From NCBI GenBank assembly GCA_029204225.1, contig CM055100.1, forward strand, positions 3,571,089 to 3,635,088: a DNA stretch of 64,000 bases, written 5' to 3'. The notes below the pieces were generated by a model that was not told the origin of the DNA, searched no databases, and was given only the letters and a program-made list of their open reading frames with translations. This document shows, in pieces, positions 11,387 through 23,595 of the stretch (positions within the stretch are counted from its first letter, which is position 1; each line of letters starts with the position of its first letter). This stretch comes from Diphasiastrum complanatum (lineage: Eukaryota > Streptophyta > Lycopodiopsida > Lycopodiales > Lycopodiaceae). The translations under genes and the position numbers were made by a program.

Positions 11387-12157
11387 TGCCAATTGCCTCC
11401 AACATCATCTGCAACCATACTACCTCGTTCGCCATCTTTGAAGCTGCGACATATTCAGCTTCGCATGAGGATTGAGCCACCAAGGTTTGCTTCTTGCATG
11501 TCCAACTGATTGCTGCTCCGCACGCTATTGTCACAGACTTGCTGTCGTCTTTGCAGCTTGCCCAGCTTGCATCACTGTAGTGGTGCAGCTCGAATCCTTT
11601 GCCTTCTTTGTCTGCTTTGTAGGTTAATCCCATATTTTGGGTACCCTTCAGATATTGCATGATTCGTTTCGCCATTTGCCAATGCGCCATGCCAGGATTC
11701 GAAGAGAATTGGCTTAAAGCATAGATAGAGAAGGCCAAATCGGGTCTGGTATAGATTGTGAGGTACATCAGACTACCGATCAGGTTTTGGTAGGGTATAC
11801 CTTCCATTTTCTGCCTCTCCTCATCTGTATTCGGGCCATCCTGCTTCGTTAATCTGGCTCCAGCTATCATTGGTGTGGCCTTTTCTTTGCATTCCATCAT
11901 TCGATACCGCTTCAACACTTTTCAGGCGTACTCTGACTGAGTCGGATGCATTTCTCTTCTTTTTCGATCTCTTCTGATCTCCAGCCCAAGGCATTTTGTT
12001 GCTTCTCCTAGATCTGTGATTTCATAACTTTCAGAAATTTGACTCTTCGTTTTCTTGATTAGCATCAAGGAGTTTCCTATCATTAGGGAGTCATCCACAA
12101 AAATAGTCGAAATCACAGAATTTCTTCCTACTTTCTTTATATAGACATTGCAATCTG
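11387..12157 (-). pseudogene. Element I RT C-terminus and RNase H (copia)
   Basis: Minus-strand coding: NVYIKK, ISTIFVDDSLMIGN (the RT catalytic FVDD) near 12100, then EITDLGEATKCLGLEI, a TGA stop near 11921, TRPDLAFSIYALSQF, HWQMAKRIMQYLKGT and the RNase H motif AQSSCEAEYVAASK. Protein ends after IGIPQ where the LTR remnant begins. Closely related to element J (20104-21060). Split from its upstream half by element H at 12158. Confidence 0.87.
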
Positions 12158-12589
12158 TGTTAGAATAATAAATGTAAATGATGTAGAAGCCATAGGTTAC
12201 TATGACCCAAATCTGTGTAACCATGATCATTTATATTTTAGGCCCAAGTTAGTATGAAACTAACTTGTAGGGACTCGTGGGTCCACTAGGGGCCTATACA
12301 TGTGAATTGAGTACCTAACTTGTTATTTGGGGTACTTAATTATTTTATGTAACTTATGGTAGCTAGATAGCCATTAGTCAAGTTATTGGACAGCCAACAG
12401 TCATGAAGGTAGATAGCCACCTTGGACTACTTATATGTAGCCATTCATTTGTAGGAGACACTTTTTTTAAGCAATCTACTGTTCATATTGGATGTCCACA
12501 AGTTTCTACAAGAGGGTCATCTAACCATCTCTCTCTTCTCTTTGAGAATACTTTGTGTTAATGAATAGTCTTGATTCTGGATTCCTACA
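12158..12589 (+). repeat. 5' LTR of copia element H
   Basis: 432 bp, TGTTAGAATAATAAATG...TTCCTACA. Matches the 3' LTR 17566-17918, which has lost roughly 80 bp in the middle. Flanked by the 5-bp duplication ATCTG (12153-12157 and 17919-17923). Confidence 0.92.
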
Positions 12590-12602
12590 TGGTATCAGAG
12601 CC
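12590..12602 (+). promoter_or_regulatory. Primer binding site of element H
   Basis: TGGTATCAGAGCC immediately after the LTR end CA, complementary to initiator Met tRNA. Confidence 0.9.
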
Positions 12603-13222
12603 ATTTTTCAGAATTGATTGCTTGCTGGAGGGCACCCAATAGGCAGCCACATTTCTCCTCTTTTGGTTTATAAAAATCAGAATTTTTCTGATTTTTGTGG
12701 AGAGAGAACTGTTCGGCTCCTGCTTGTTTTTTGTGCAGCAAATTGCAGGGAAAAGCTTGGAACCTCCACTCATTTGGGAGCCAGCAGTAGGGCGCCCATG
12801 CTCAACTAGTTTTCATGTGATTGAAATCAGATTACATGCTTCAAATTTCAGATTTTCTTTTTGGAGGGCGCCCACCACCTTGAAGACAAATGTGTTTTTG
12901 ACACATTTTTAGTGGCTGAAATTTTTTTGTTTTTGAGCTTGGAAGAAGGTCCTACCATCTGCTCCATTAGCACATTGTGTGCACACCATTTTACCACAAA
13001 AGTTTTGGTTGTGGTTTTGGCTTCATTGGAAGCCTGCATATTAGTTAGTATTCTGTTTTTTCAGCAGAATACAGCCACCTATATCCTCTTGTGAATGAGC
13101 TATTGCATGTGGTGTATTGCAATCTATAGTGCTCATTAATTCAGCTTTGATCTTGCTGATTTTTTAGTAGATTTTGGCCTGGAATCTGTTTTTCCCATCT
13201 ACTATTAGCTGAATTTTCAGAA
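12603..13222 (+). other. Leader of element H
   Basis: About 620 bp between primer site and gag ATG. GGGCGCCC-type words recur (12790, 12865). No coding frame is convincing. Confidence 0.6.
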
Positions 13223-14060
13223 ATGGCTAAATTTGAATCTATAGGTTCTTTGTTCAATGAAGATAGGTTGGATGGAACTAATTTCTCCTTGTGGTGCTAC
13301 ATGATCAAAAACCTCCTTATTGCTAAAGGTTTGTTTGAAGTTGTAAGTGGTGATGAAGAGAGGCCACCTAGTTTGGCACCTACTACACCGTCAAGAGCTA
13401 CTTCTTCAACACATGTGGAGGTGCCTTCCGTAGAACAAAAGAAGTGGGATCGACGTGACGCACAAGCACATTCGGTCATAGCGCTATCTGTGAAGAGATC
13501 AATCCTACCTCACATTCAATCATGCAAGACTTCGAAGAGTGCTTGGGAAGTACTTGCCAAGATGTTCCAAGTGAAGAATACGGCGAAAGTGCTTTTTCTA
13601 CGTAATCAACTCTCAACATTGAAGATGCAAGAGGGTGATACGCTTTCAAATCACTTAATGAAGATCAAGGATCTTCGTGAAGAGCTTCTTAGCATTGACG
13701 AAATTGTCGAGAACTCTCAATTGGTTTCAATTAGTCTTAATTCACTTCCTCATTCCTATCTTCCATTTGTGTCTACTTTAAGCATATCTCTTAGGGGACA
13801 GCAAATCTCCTTTGAAGAGCTTGTTGGCTTACTTCTCCAAGAAGAGCAAACAAGGATTAATTTTGGTGAACAAGAAGATCAAACCTTCTTCACCAAAGGC
13901 AAAGGCAAGGGCAAGTAGAAAGGTAAGCCTTCTTCTTCCAAGGATCAAAAATCCAAGGAAGGCCAAGATCAAGGATCCAAAAAGAAGGGTAAGTGCCATT
14001 ATTGTAAAAAGTTTGGGCACCACATAAAGGAATGTAGGAAGAAGCTTACTAAGGATAAAG
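13223..14060 (+). pseudogene. Element H gag (copia)
   Basis: MAKFESIGSLFNEDRLDGTN starts a UBN2-type Gag (LWCYMIKNLL, SAWEVLAKMF, QLSTLKMQEGDTLSNHLMK, EELVGLLLQEE). A stop at 13916-13918 ends the open part after a Lys/Gly tail. The zinc knuckle CHYCKKFGHHIKEC lies at about 13993-14034 in another frame, so a frameshift separates capsid and nucleocapsid parts. Single knuckle, as usual for copia. Confidence 0.88.
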
Positions 14061-14086
14061 AGAAAGGTATTGATACAAATACAGCC

Positions 14087-15391
14087 ATGATCTCATTAGA
14101 ACATCAAAAGGAGGATGATTCTTTCAATGGTGATTTTGCTTTTGTTACTAACAATCTCATTTCTAATCAAAATGAGATTTCTACCACTTCTCGACTTGCT
14201 GGTTTTCTAGCAGAAAAGAGCACTACTTCAACTTTGCAGGTTGCTGGTTTTTCTTCCATTGATTTGGTGATTGATAGCGGAGCTACGCCATATGACTCAC
14301 CATAGAGACGTCTTCACAAAGCTTATGAAAATGAAAGATGGAAGCAAGGTTCAAGGTGTTGACAACACCTCCTATCCAATTGAAGGCATTGGATCTATAC
14401 TTCTCATTCTTCCCAATGGAGAAGAAAAGTACATTCGAAATGTACTTTATGTTCCTAAGATTAAGAAAAATCTCATTTCGGTCTTTACAATCATGAATCA
14501 AGGATTGATTGTAGAATTTAAAGAAGACAAATGTCTTATAAAAGACCCAAAGAGATCACTTTTAATTGTTGCTTCGGGAACATTGCGAGGAGGTTTGTTT
14601 TTGTTGGATATTTATGAACCTAAAGCTTTGACATCCTTTGGTCTTGTTGCTACTAATTCGCATGCATTGGAGTTGGCTAAACTATGGCATGCAAGGTACG
14701 GGCACCTCAATTTTGGAAGTTTGAATATGTTAAAGGAATTCAACATGGTGGAAGGCATTACAAATATGGAGCATCCCGAAGGACATGTATGCGAAGGATG
14801 CATACTTGGTAAGTTTCAATGGAAGCCTGTTCCTATTGATGGGACTATCAAAGATGGTGATAAGTTTGCCTTAATTCATAGTGATGTATGTGGTCCAATG
14901 AGGACCGAATCCATTGGTAAATGCAAGTACTTTGTTACTTTTATTGATAATTTTTAAGGTTTACATGGATCTTTCCTATGAAGGCAAAATCTGTAGTTTT
15001 TTAACGCTTCAAAGATTTTCTAGCTATGATAGAAAATCAATTTGGGCATACTTTGAAGATATTACGTACCGACCGAGGAGGGGAATACATTAAAAGTACG
15101 TTCGGCACGTTTCTTCAAAGCAAAGGCATTCTACATCAAATGACTACATCTTACACACCGCAACAAAATGTTGTCGTCGAGAGGAAAAATCGCACAATCA
15201 TGGAGATGGCTCGTTGCATGCTTAAGGCAAAGGGCGTTCCCCACAAGTTTTGGGCTGAAGCTGTTATCACGGCGGCATACATTAGCAATCGTTGTCCGAC
15301 TAAAGCCTTGAAGATTTTGACTCCTTATGAAGTTTGGTATGGTAAGAAGCCATCGGTTTCTCACTTTCGCACTTTTGGTTGCACGGCTTAA
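14087..15391 (+). pseudogene. Element H protease and integrase
   Basis: Protease motif VIDSGAT at about 14269 is followed by a frameshift before HMTHHRDVF. Then comes open sequence to 14957 with NVLYVPKIKKNLISV, the finger HARYGHLNF...CEGCILGK, and the core start IHSDVCGPM. A stop follows FVTFIDNF at 14955. The core resumes at 15026 with LRTDRGGEYI, QQNVVVERKNRT (catalytic Glu) and FWAEAVITAAYISNR, and stops at 15391. All catalytic Asp/Glu positions are present, but the frame is broken three times. Confidence 0.88.
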
Positions 15392-16760
15392 GCGTTTATT
15401 CCCGATAAGCTAAGATCCAAACTAGATGATAAAGGAGTAAAATGCATTTTTATGAGCTATAGTAGTGAAAGTAAAGGCTATAGATTGTTTAATGTGGATA
15501 CTAACAAAATCATAGTGAGTCGTGATGTTCATTTTGATGAGAAGAACTCCTATGATCTTGCGCCCATTCATGTCATGAAAGGGGACATCCCCCAAGATGA
15601 CTATGTTGAAGTGTTTCCAGATTTGGTATCACCATCTAATGTTGAAGAGGAGGGATTGCCATCATCCTCTAATGGACAGCCCACTGGTTCTTCAAGCGAA
15701 CAGCCATAATTCATCAAGAGGAGCAGATTTATGAAGAGGAACGGCCTGTTGAAAACTTTGGACAGCATAGTCCAATTTCAGAGCACTTTGGACAGCAAAG
15801 TGTTGACAGTTCAGATCACTTTGGACAGCAAAGCGTTGATCGAAGTAAGGCTGTTGGACAGCCTAAACCAATCCCTAAATGGCTGTTGCAGACTTTGCAG
15901 CACAACAAAGTGAACTGCTTCTATGAAGGGAAGACTCGTGCCTCATCTAAATCAGTAGAATTTGCTGATTTTTCTAATTTTGCTCTTACATCTATTGAGG
16001 ATAGTGCAATAGAACCTGTTTTTTATGAGCAGGCCAGAGGAGTAAAATGTTGGGAGGACGCGATGAAAGAGGAGTATGACTCACTCATAAAGAACCAAAC
16101 ATGGGTTCTTGTTGATCTTCCACATGGAAAGAAAGCAATTGGTTGTAAATGGGTTTATAAGATCAAGTACAAGTCCGATGGTACTGTTGAAAGGTACAAG
16201 GCAAGACTTGTTACCAAAGGGTATGCGCAAAAGGAGGGCATTGATTATGAGGAAACTTTTGCACCTACCGCACGAATAACTACCGTCAGGATAGTCACTG
16301 CTTTGGCTGCCCATCATAGTTGGCGTATGCACCAACTTGACATAAAGACAGCCTTCCTCAATGGTGATCTTAATGAGGAAGTTTACCTTCAGCAACCGCT
16401 GGTTTTTTGGTTGCAGGTCTAGAAGACAAAGTGTGTCTTATCAAGAAGGCTCTATATGGACTAAAACAAGCCCCAAGGATGTGGTATGAAAAGATACACA
16501 CATACTTTTGTGATCGTGGGTTTTCTAACAGTCCTAGTGAATCTACGCTTTATGTCATGCATACATCTGAGTTTATCATCATCATTTTGCTATATGTTGA
16601 TGATATTATCATTACGGGTAGTAATGAACAATATATTGCAGCCTTAAAATCTGATCTAGCTTCAGTTTTTGATACATCAGATTTAGGCCAATTGCATTTC
16701 TACCTTGGTCTTGAGTTTTTGCAAGGAAAGCCCGACAGCGGTACATTAAGCAGATTTTGA
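15392..16760 (+). pseudogene. Element H linker and reverse transcriptase
   Basis: Linker with a short tandem repeat (units around CACTTTGGACAGCAAAG, 15781-15840), then RT: WEDAMKEEYDSLIKNQTW, IGCKWVYKIKYKSDG, YKARLVTKGYAQKEGIDYEE, HQLDIKTAFLNGDLNEEVYL. A deletion near 16400 removes the PEGF region. RT goes on with LYGLKQAPRMWYEK and the active site LLYVDDIIITG near 16600. Not a continuous frame. Confidence 0.88.
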
Positions 16761-17538
16761 AGCGTTTCAAAATGGAAGATTGCAAGCCGGTTGCTACACC
16801 AATTGAGACGGGCCTGAAGTTAAGTAATCAAAGTGGTGGTGAACCATTCGATACTACACTATATTGTCAAGCGGTTGGAAGTCTCATTTACTTATGCAAC
16901 TCAAGACCGGACATATCTTATAGTGTTTCCCTCATGAGTCAATTCATGCATGCTCCGTTGACATCACATTGGAAAGCTTGAAGAGGATCCTTCGATATCT
17001 TTAAGGAAGTAAAACACTTGGTCTGTTTTATCCTTTTAGTGATGATGCATGTTTGGCTGGTTTTTGTGACTCGGATTGGGGTGGAGATCAGGACACTAGA
17101 TGCTCTACTAGTGGTCATTGCTTTTTCATTGGAAATTCTGCAGTTTCTTGGTTAAGCAAGAAGCAGCCCACCGTTGCTACATCCTCAAGTGAAGCAGAAT
17201 ATAGAGCAACGTTTTCAGCCACTACGGAGTGTATATGGCTGAGACAATTACTTGTCGACATGAAGCATGGCCAGCCCTAAGCTACTCTCCTATTTACGGA
17301 TAGTCAAAGTGCTATTGCCATTGCACGAAATCCAGTATTTCATGCAAGAACAAAGCGTATCGAGATCCACTATCACTTTGTTCGGGAGAAGCTTCATAAT
17401 GGCGACATCACGCTTGAATATTGTCCCACGGAGGATAATATTGCAGATGTGTTCACTAAGGCATTGCCTAGAGTTCGATTTAAAGCTCTTTGTGAAGCTT
17501 TAAATTTAAAGCAACATGCTGATTTTCTTACTTAGTGA
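16757..17538 (+). pseudogene. Element H RNase H
   Basis: Copia RNase H remnants: KRFKMEDCKPVATPIETGLK, SRPDISYSVSLMSQFM, CDSDWGGDQDTRCSTSGHCF, SSSEAEYRATFSATTECIWL. A stop after HGQP at 17280 is followed in another frame by FTDSQSAIAIARNPVFHART and the end ADVFTKALPR. A purine tract AAGGAGGG (17558-17565) precedes the LTR. Confidence 0.87.
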
Positions 17539-17565
17539 GTACATGTCATTTTCATTTAAGGAGGG

Positions 17566-17918
17566 TGTTAGAATAATAAATGTAAATGATGTAGAAGCCA
17601 TAGGTTACTATGACCCAAATGTGTGTAACCATGGTCATTTATATTTTAGGCCCAAGTTAGTATGAAACTAACTTGTAGGGACTCGTGGGTCCACTAGGGG
17701 CCTATACATGTGAATTAAGTACAACAGTCATGAAGGTAGATAGCCATCTTGGACTACTTATATGTAGCCATTCATTTGTATGAGACACACTTTTTTTAAG
17801 CAATCTACTGTTCATATTGGCTGTCCACAAGTTTCTACAAGAGGGTCATCTAACCATCTCTCTCTTCTCTTTGAGAATACTTTGTGTTAATGAATAGTCT
17901 TGATTCTGGATTCCTACA
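17566..17918 (+). repeat. 3' LTR of copia element H
   Basis: 353 bp, same ends as 12158-12589 (TGTTAG...CCTACA). It lacks the middle segment between GAATTAAGTAC and AACAGTCATG. Directly followed by the target duplication ATCTG. Confidence 0.92.
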
Positions 17919-19212
17919 ATCTGGTTTTGTAGGATTGAAGTCTAGAGACTTCAGAAGACTGTCGAGCTTTTTGTACCAAGCTCGTGATGCCTGCTTCAGA
18001 CCATAAATGCATCGCTGCAATCGACTGACATATTGTCGATTGTCAGGGTCTTCAAATCCTTCAGGCTGCTTCATGAAGATTTCTTCCTCTAGATCTCCGT
18101 GGAGAAAGGCTGTCTTTATATCAATCTGGTGAATTTCCAGATTGTATTGTGTAGCGTATGCAAGGAGCAGTCGAATGCTTGTCATTTTCACCATTGGTGA
18201 ATACGTGTCGAAATAATCGACTCCGTACCTTTGTGTGTAATCCTTTGCGACAAGCCTTGCTTTGTAGCGTCCGACAATGCCATTTGATTTGACTTTCTTT
18301 TTGTATACCCACTTACAGTCGACAATTTTTTTATTTTCGGGCAGTGGCTCTAGTGCCCATGCCTCGTTTTGCCTCATTGATTCCTTTGACATTGCCTGCT
18401 TCCAGAATTCTCCCTCTGGACTATGGACAACTTCTAGATATGTAGTTGGCTCTTCAGTGAAGCTGCAATACTCGAGCTCTGTTTCTTCGCTCCATTGAAG
18501 ATTGTTAGTGTATCGATCTGCTGGTCTTCTTTGTCTTGTCGACCTTCTGGGTTCGATTCGTCGCTGCTCGAATGTTTGTTCTTCGTCGGGTTGATCTTCG
18601 GCTTCCTGCTGCTCTGGAGTTTGGGGCTCGATATTCTGATTTGATGTTTGTCCTCGATCCCCCTCTTGAATCGGCAGTAGTGTGAAGATCTCATGGCCTT
18701 TTTCGTCCTTCAATCCAGGGAATCTGGACTCGTCGAACTTCACATCTCTACTCGACACGACTTTCTTCGTTGTTGGGTTGTAGAGTCTGTACACTTGTGA
18801 TCCGTTCGAGTATCCGACCGTGATTGTCTGCTCCAATTTTTCATCAAGCTTGCTTCTTTGTTCCTTTCGTATGTGCTTGTATGCTACACATCCGAATACA
18901 CGCACATATGACAGATCGGGCTTTCTACCTGTTCACATTTCGTACGGTGTCTTGTTTTCCAGGGCTGTCGTTGTTGATCTGTTTTGCAGGTGTACTGCTG
19001 CAGCTATTGCCTCAGCCCAAAATTGACTTGGCAATCGAGCCTGTGCCATCATGCATCTGGCTCCTTCGACTAGTGTCTTGTTTCTTCTTTCTGCGACACC
19101 ATTATATTTGGGTGTGTACGCAAGAGTGAATTGATGCTCTATTCCTTGTTGTTGGCACAATCTAGAAAATTCTGGGCTCTTGTACTCACCTCCATTATTA
19201 GACCTGATGATC
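17919..19212 (-). pseudogene. Element I integrase and reverse transcriptase (copia)
   Basis: Minus strand, read from 19212: integrase core from IIRSNNGGEYKSPEFSRLC (catalytic Asp and its neighbours), then NGVAERRNKTLVEGARCMM (catalytic Glu), SQFWAEAIAAAVHLQNR. After a break near 18920 comes a 350-residue open stretch with RVFGCVAYKHI, RRSTRQRRPADRYTNNLQWS, IVDCKWVYKKKVKSNG, YKARLVAKDYTQRYGVDYFD, HQIDIKTAFLHGDLEEEIFM and YGLKQASRAWYKKLDSLLK. Gag, protease and the front of integrase are deleted: LTR sequence joins integrase at about 19212. Element H splits RT after KPD. Confidence 0.88.
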
Positions 19213-19785
19213 TGAATCTTACAGATCATAGGACATTAAAGATTCGAGCAATCAAGACGACGAGAACAATGAGATGGAGAAGAGAGCAATTGTATTATCT
19301 GTTTTTGAGATTCGAGTGAGTTGGTCAGTGTCTCGCTCGTTGGCGGCCTGACGCCCAGCTCAATCGCTGTGTTACGCTCGTTGACAGACTTTCATGCACA
19401 ACTATTCTCTCTATTTTTCGTCTCTCTATCATCTCTTTCGTGTTGATCAAAAATGCGTATTTATCTCCACTGTGTGGAGTTTACAAGACAGTTAAACAGA
19501 GAATTACAAGACAAGTCAACGCTAATCAACTAGTTAGTTATTGTCTGTTATCGCTAACTCTTTTAGCTGAGCGTGAAGTACAATACACCACGCTCGTTGA
19601 GCTGCTAGTTGGCAGCACGAATTGTTTTCCTTCTTCTTCGTTTTGTTTCGTTTCGTGTCTTTCGTTTCGTGTTTTCCGGTCTTCGAGGTATGTTCGACCT
19701 TCGAGGTATGTTTGACATTCGACCTTCCCTTCGTTTTGCTTCGTCACCTTCGCGACAAAGTTGCAGGAGTTCACAATTTCTGACA
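19213..19785 (-). repeat. 5' LTR remnant of copia element I
   Basis: On the minus strand starts TGTCAGAAATTGTGAACTCC at 19785. The part 19213-19560 repeats 11045-11386. The last roughly 77 bp of the LTR, seen at 10964-11044, are missing, together with leader, gag and protease. Flanked by ACACT (19786-19790), which duplicates 10959-10963. Confidence 0.82.
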
Positions 19786-21080
19786 ACACTCAGAGATATG
19801 GTATCGACTACTTCGATACATACTCCCCGATGGTCAAGATGTCGAGCATCCGACTACTCCTTGGTTATGCTACAAAATACGATCTGGAAATACATCAAAT
19901 AGATGTCAAGACAGCCTTCCTCCACGGAGACCTAGATGAAGAAATTTTCATGAAGCAACTTCAAGGCTTTGAAGACCCGAACAATCGAGACTATTCCTAT
20001 CGGTTGCACAGATGCATCGACGGTTTGAAGCAAGCATCACGAGCTTGGTATAAGAAGCTCGACAGTCTTCTGAAGTCTCTAGACTTCTATTCGACAAAAC
20101 TTGACTTCAATGTTTACATCAAAAGAATAGAAGGAAAGTTCGTGATTTTGACAATATTTGTGGACGACTCTCTGATGATAGGAAACTGTCTGACGTTGAT
20201 TAATGAAACGAAGAGTTAGTTATCTACAAACTACAAAATCATAGATCTAGGAGAAGCAATGAAATGTGTAGGGCTGCAGATCGAAAGAGACCGAAAGAGA
20301 GGAGTCATGCATCTGAACCAGTCCAAATATGCTGAGAAAGTGTTGAAGCAGTACAGAATGATCGATTGCAAAGAGAAGGCGACGCCAATGATAGTCGGAG
20401 CCAGATTGTCGAAACATGATTGCCCAAGCATGGATGAGGAGAGACAGAAGATGGAAGGAATACCATATCAAAATCTAATCGGGAGTTTGATGTACCTTAC
20501 GGTTTGTACGAGACCCGATTTAGCATTCTTTGTCTACGCACTAAGTTAGTTTTCCTTCAATCTGCAATGCAACACTGGCAGATGGCAAAGCGAATCTTGC
20601 AATATCTGAAAGGCACCCATAATTTTGGGTTGATCTATGAAAGAGAGACTAATTTTATCCTACAACACTACAACGATGCAAGCTGGGCTAGTTGCAAAGG
20701 CAACAACAAATCCGTAACAGGTGGATGTTCGATAGTATGTGGAGCAGCAATCAGTTGGACCTACAAGAACCAGACACTAGTGGCACAATCTTCATGCGAA
20801 GCTAAATACGTGGCAGCTTCGAAGGTTGCAAACGAGGTAATATGGCTAAGATGACATTGGAAGAGATTGGCATACCACATCCAAACCCCTCCATCATGAA
20901 GATGGATTCTCAGAGTGCTATTTATTTAGCCCAGGATCTGGTTTTCATTCAAAAGCCAAGCATATACCTATGAAATACCATCATGTTCGAGATCTGATAT
21001 CAAAGGGAGAGCTCTGTGTCGAATTTGTAAAATCGGTAGATATGATTGCAGACCTCTAACCAAGCCGCTGGACAAGCCAC
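19786..21080 (+). pseudogene. Element J RT C-terminal part and RNase H
   Basis: Continues RT of element J after element I: TQRYGIDYFDTYSPMVKMSS, IHQIDVKTAFLHGDLDEEIF, DGLKQASRAWYKKLDSLLKS and the active site TIFVDDSLMIGN near 20155. A stop follows at 20217, then CVGLQIERDRKRGVMHLNQS, TRPDLAFFVYALS, HWQMAKRILQYLKGTHN and AQSSCEAKYVAASK (the usual Glu-Ala-Glu changed to Glu-Ala-Lys). Frameshifts near 20525 and 20855 and a stop near 21057. A purine tract AAGAGGGAG at 21139-21147 precedes the LTR. Confidence 0.88.
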
Positions 21081-21147
21081 TATTTACAAAACACAGAAGA
21101 TCAATCGGAATTGGATGAAAAGAAAGGTTACATCGTTCAAGAGGGAG

Positions 21148-21765
21148 TGTTAGAGATGGTGAACTCATGCAACCCTTCTCCAGCATTCTCCGAACGGCCG
21201 ACAAATCGGCACATCATCGACACGGAACTATCGAATTCCTACACAAGTGCTGAGACGGACTTTGAGCAATGGACTTTGAGCAAACGAGCTGTCGAGCGAC
21301 TCGAATTATCGGGCCTTAGCTTGTCGGTCGTGAGGTTTCAAACTGTCACGCTCAGCCATAAGGAACGTTACAAGGGGAGAGATGTAGCTAACTAAGAGTT
21401 TAGCCTAAACCTCTCTTGTAACGATTAGTTAAGTTGTCTTTTATTCCTATCTGGTTGAACATAAGTATAGAATAGAAATCAGAGGAACATACACAACGAG
21501 TAGAGAAAGGAAAAAGAACGTTGTCAATACAGAACAACGTAATTGTAAGAGGAGCGTCAGGCCGCTATGTCGCGACGCACTGTCGACTCACTCTAAAAAA
21601 AACAAAATAAAAAAGATATTTTGTTCTTCCAATACTGATTTTTGCGATGTATCCATTCTTGTACGATTGATTGTTGCATTGTCTGTGATTCGTGTAGCAT
21701 ATCTAGATCCAATAATCTAACGCATTGTGTAGCGCACTTCCGCACTAGATAGGCACACTTTTGCA
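21148..21765 (+). repeat. 3' LTR of copia element J
   Basis: 618 bp from TGTTAGAGATGG to CACTTTTGCA. Its right part matches 7935-8435 and its left part shows what is missing from the 5' LTR. The 5' partner flank is outside the window, so a target duplication cannot be checked. Confidence 0.88.
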
Positions 21766-21767
21766 GC

Positions 21768-22278
21768 CTAAATCCCTTTGCCGATTGTAAATTGTAAATG
21801 GCTATGTCATTGGCATGTGGAGACAATCGTAAATTACAGTTTAGGTATTAGTTGTTAGCGATAATGGGTCTCAAATAGAGTCTGTTGGACTGACCTCTTA
21901 AAGCATGAGGGTTGATTGTTCAACAAGACATGTGTCATGTGCTCATGTGGACACTTGGTCTAGTGCATGAGGACACATCTCAGACGATCCTCCTACTTAC
22001 TTGCCTATGTGTTAGGGTATTGCTAAGTGGCAAGTGTCAGTTGTGCATGGAACTTGCCACGTGTCGACTTTAGGATGGTGCTTGAGGGGATATAGTGTGA
22101 ACTTTGCCAAACATCCCCTATCTTATTCCTATGCAACTACGGTTGGGGGAGGAGACTTGCAGTAGAGCTTATATATTTGCTTGTTGATCTATGTATTGTT
22201 ACTTGAGATTAATAAAGAGACAAATTTGTTGAGTTAACTTGGTGTATTTACTTTAGCGTTATGAACTTGTGTGCAACA
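21768..22278 (+). repeat. LTR of family F, plus copy
   Basis: Matches the reverse complement of 47490-48108 along most of its length (AATTGTAAATGGCTA, GGGGATATAGTGTGA, GGAGACTTGCAG, GATTAATAAAG) and ends GTGTGCAACA. It starts directly after element J, with the expected TG end changed or lost. A primer site follows two bases later. Confidence 0.8.
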
Positions 22279-22280
22279 TC

Positions 22281-22926
22281 TGGTATCAGAGGAATTGCTT
22301 TCCAGACTTGTGTGGGGTTTGGCATCATTTGCATCTTTGGTTAGGGTTTGGTGGAAGCTTGGACAGCCAAGGCTCTAGTATAGCTGATTTTGTGAGTGTT
22401 TTGGAGCCCATAGAATTGCAGATTGCAAATTGGAACCCTATGGTGGATTGGTCTTGTCACAACTTTTGAGCATTTTTTTGCTACTTTTCTTGCATATTCC
22501 TCTCTACTTTTGTGATAATCCAGCCTACACAGAATTTGTGAAATTTTCAATACTCAGTACTTTGTAAATCTATCAGTTGCAATAGGCTGGGAGGTTGCTG
22601 GAGGGTGGGGCTTTTTGCCTTCTAGTTCAGTGATTGTCCCTTACTTTTCACTTACCGTTAGTTTGAAACCCTTGTTTGCTGATTTTTGAAGAAGAAGAGT
22701 CTGTAAGCAGTTAGAACTTGGCTATAGAAGGTCTATTCTATCCAATTCTTTTAGGAATTCAGGGTAATATCTTTGTATAGTTAGTTTGTGATGTAGAGAG
22801 CTTGTTTTCACTCTGTTTCAAGGGCTTTTAGCTGCTTGATTGCACATAGCTTTGTATATTGCTTTGCTTTTGTTAACAAACAAGTGTCTTAATTTTTGTG
22901 GACAAAAATGTTTTAAGTAGGTGGAG
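22281..22926 (+). other. Primer site and leader remnant of family F
   Basis: TGGTATCAGAGG at 22281-22292, then non-coding leader (AGCTTGGACAGCCAAGG near 22360). No gag frame was found. The last bases (AAGTAGGTGGAG, 22915-22926) look like the purine tract of the family G LTR that follows, so this stretch joins two elements. Confidence 0.55.
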
Positions 22927-23479
22927 TGTCATGTATTTTTTATGCATAGGTGCTTAGAAGAGAAGAATAATATCCATTGTAAGCTTTGTTTGGCCCAACA
23001 GGAGTTATTAGCCTTAAGAGTGAAGTTAATCCCTCTTTAGATCCCTCAAAGTGCCTTAGATAAGGGTACAAGCCAAAAAGGGCTTAAAGTGGACTTAAAA
23101 AGGGTTGATTGAACTTAAAGATAGTTAAATTTAGCCTAGCTAGGACATGGGCCTTGCCTATAAATAGGCAATAGACATCACTATTGAGGATCTTTTGGCT
23201 CATTCACAATTGGGTGAACTTGGAATTCCATCTCCTCTTCCTCTTTGTGAATGTAAGCTTTGGGATTTGATCTTGCAAGGTCTTATGTGCCCCATAACAT
23301 GAATCTATGTTCTTCACACTCTCAATAAAGGAATCCGTCTCTTTTTGCTTTTCATTTTAATATGAGCTTTGTGGCAACTTACGTTTATCTGCTATATTTG
23401 GTTCTTTTCAACATAGATGCGATGATTGCCTCTATTTCTTTGCTTGCTTGGCTTTGAATAAGTGGCTTGGCATATGACA
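22927..23479 (+). repeat. LTR of family G, plus copy
   Basis: About 553 bp, TGTCATGTATTTT...CATATGACA, with 5-bp inverted ends TGTCA/TGACA and a TATA-like CTATAAATAGG near 23160. The reverse complement is at 42083-42612. A purine-rich AGTAGGTGGAG precedes it, so this is probably a 3' LTR. Confidence 0.72.
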
Positions 23480-23595
23480 TAGTGATGCTACCTAGGAGAC
23501 TGCGCATGGGTTACATACACAATATCTAGACTTTGCCATCAAGGGTGAGGAAAGGGAAGTCACATGTACTTTAAATCCATGCACATTGTAATTGT

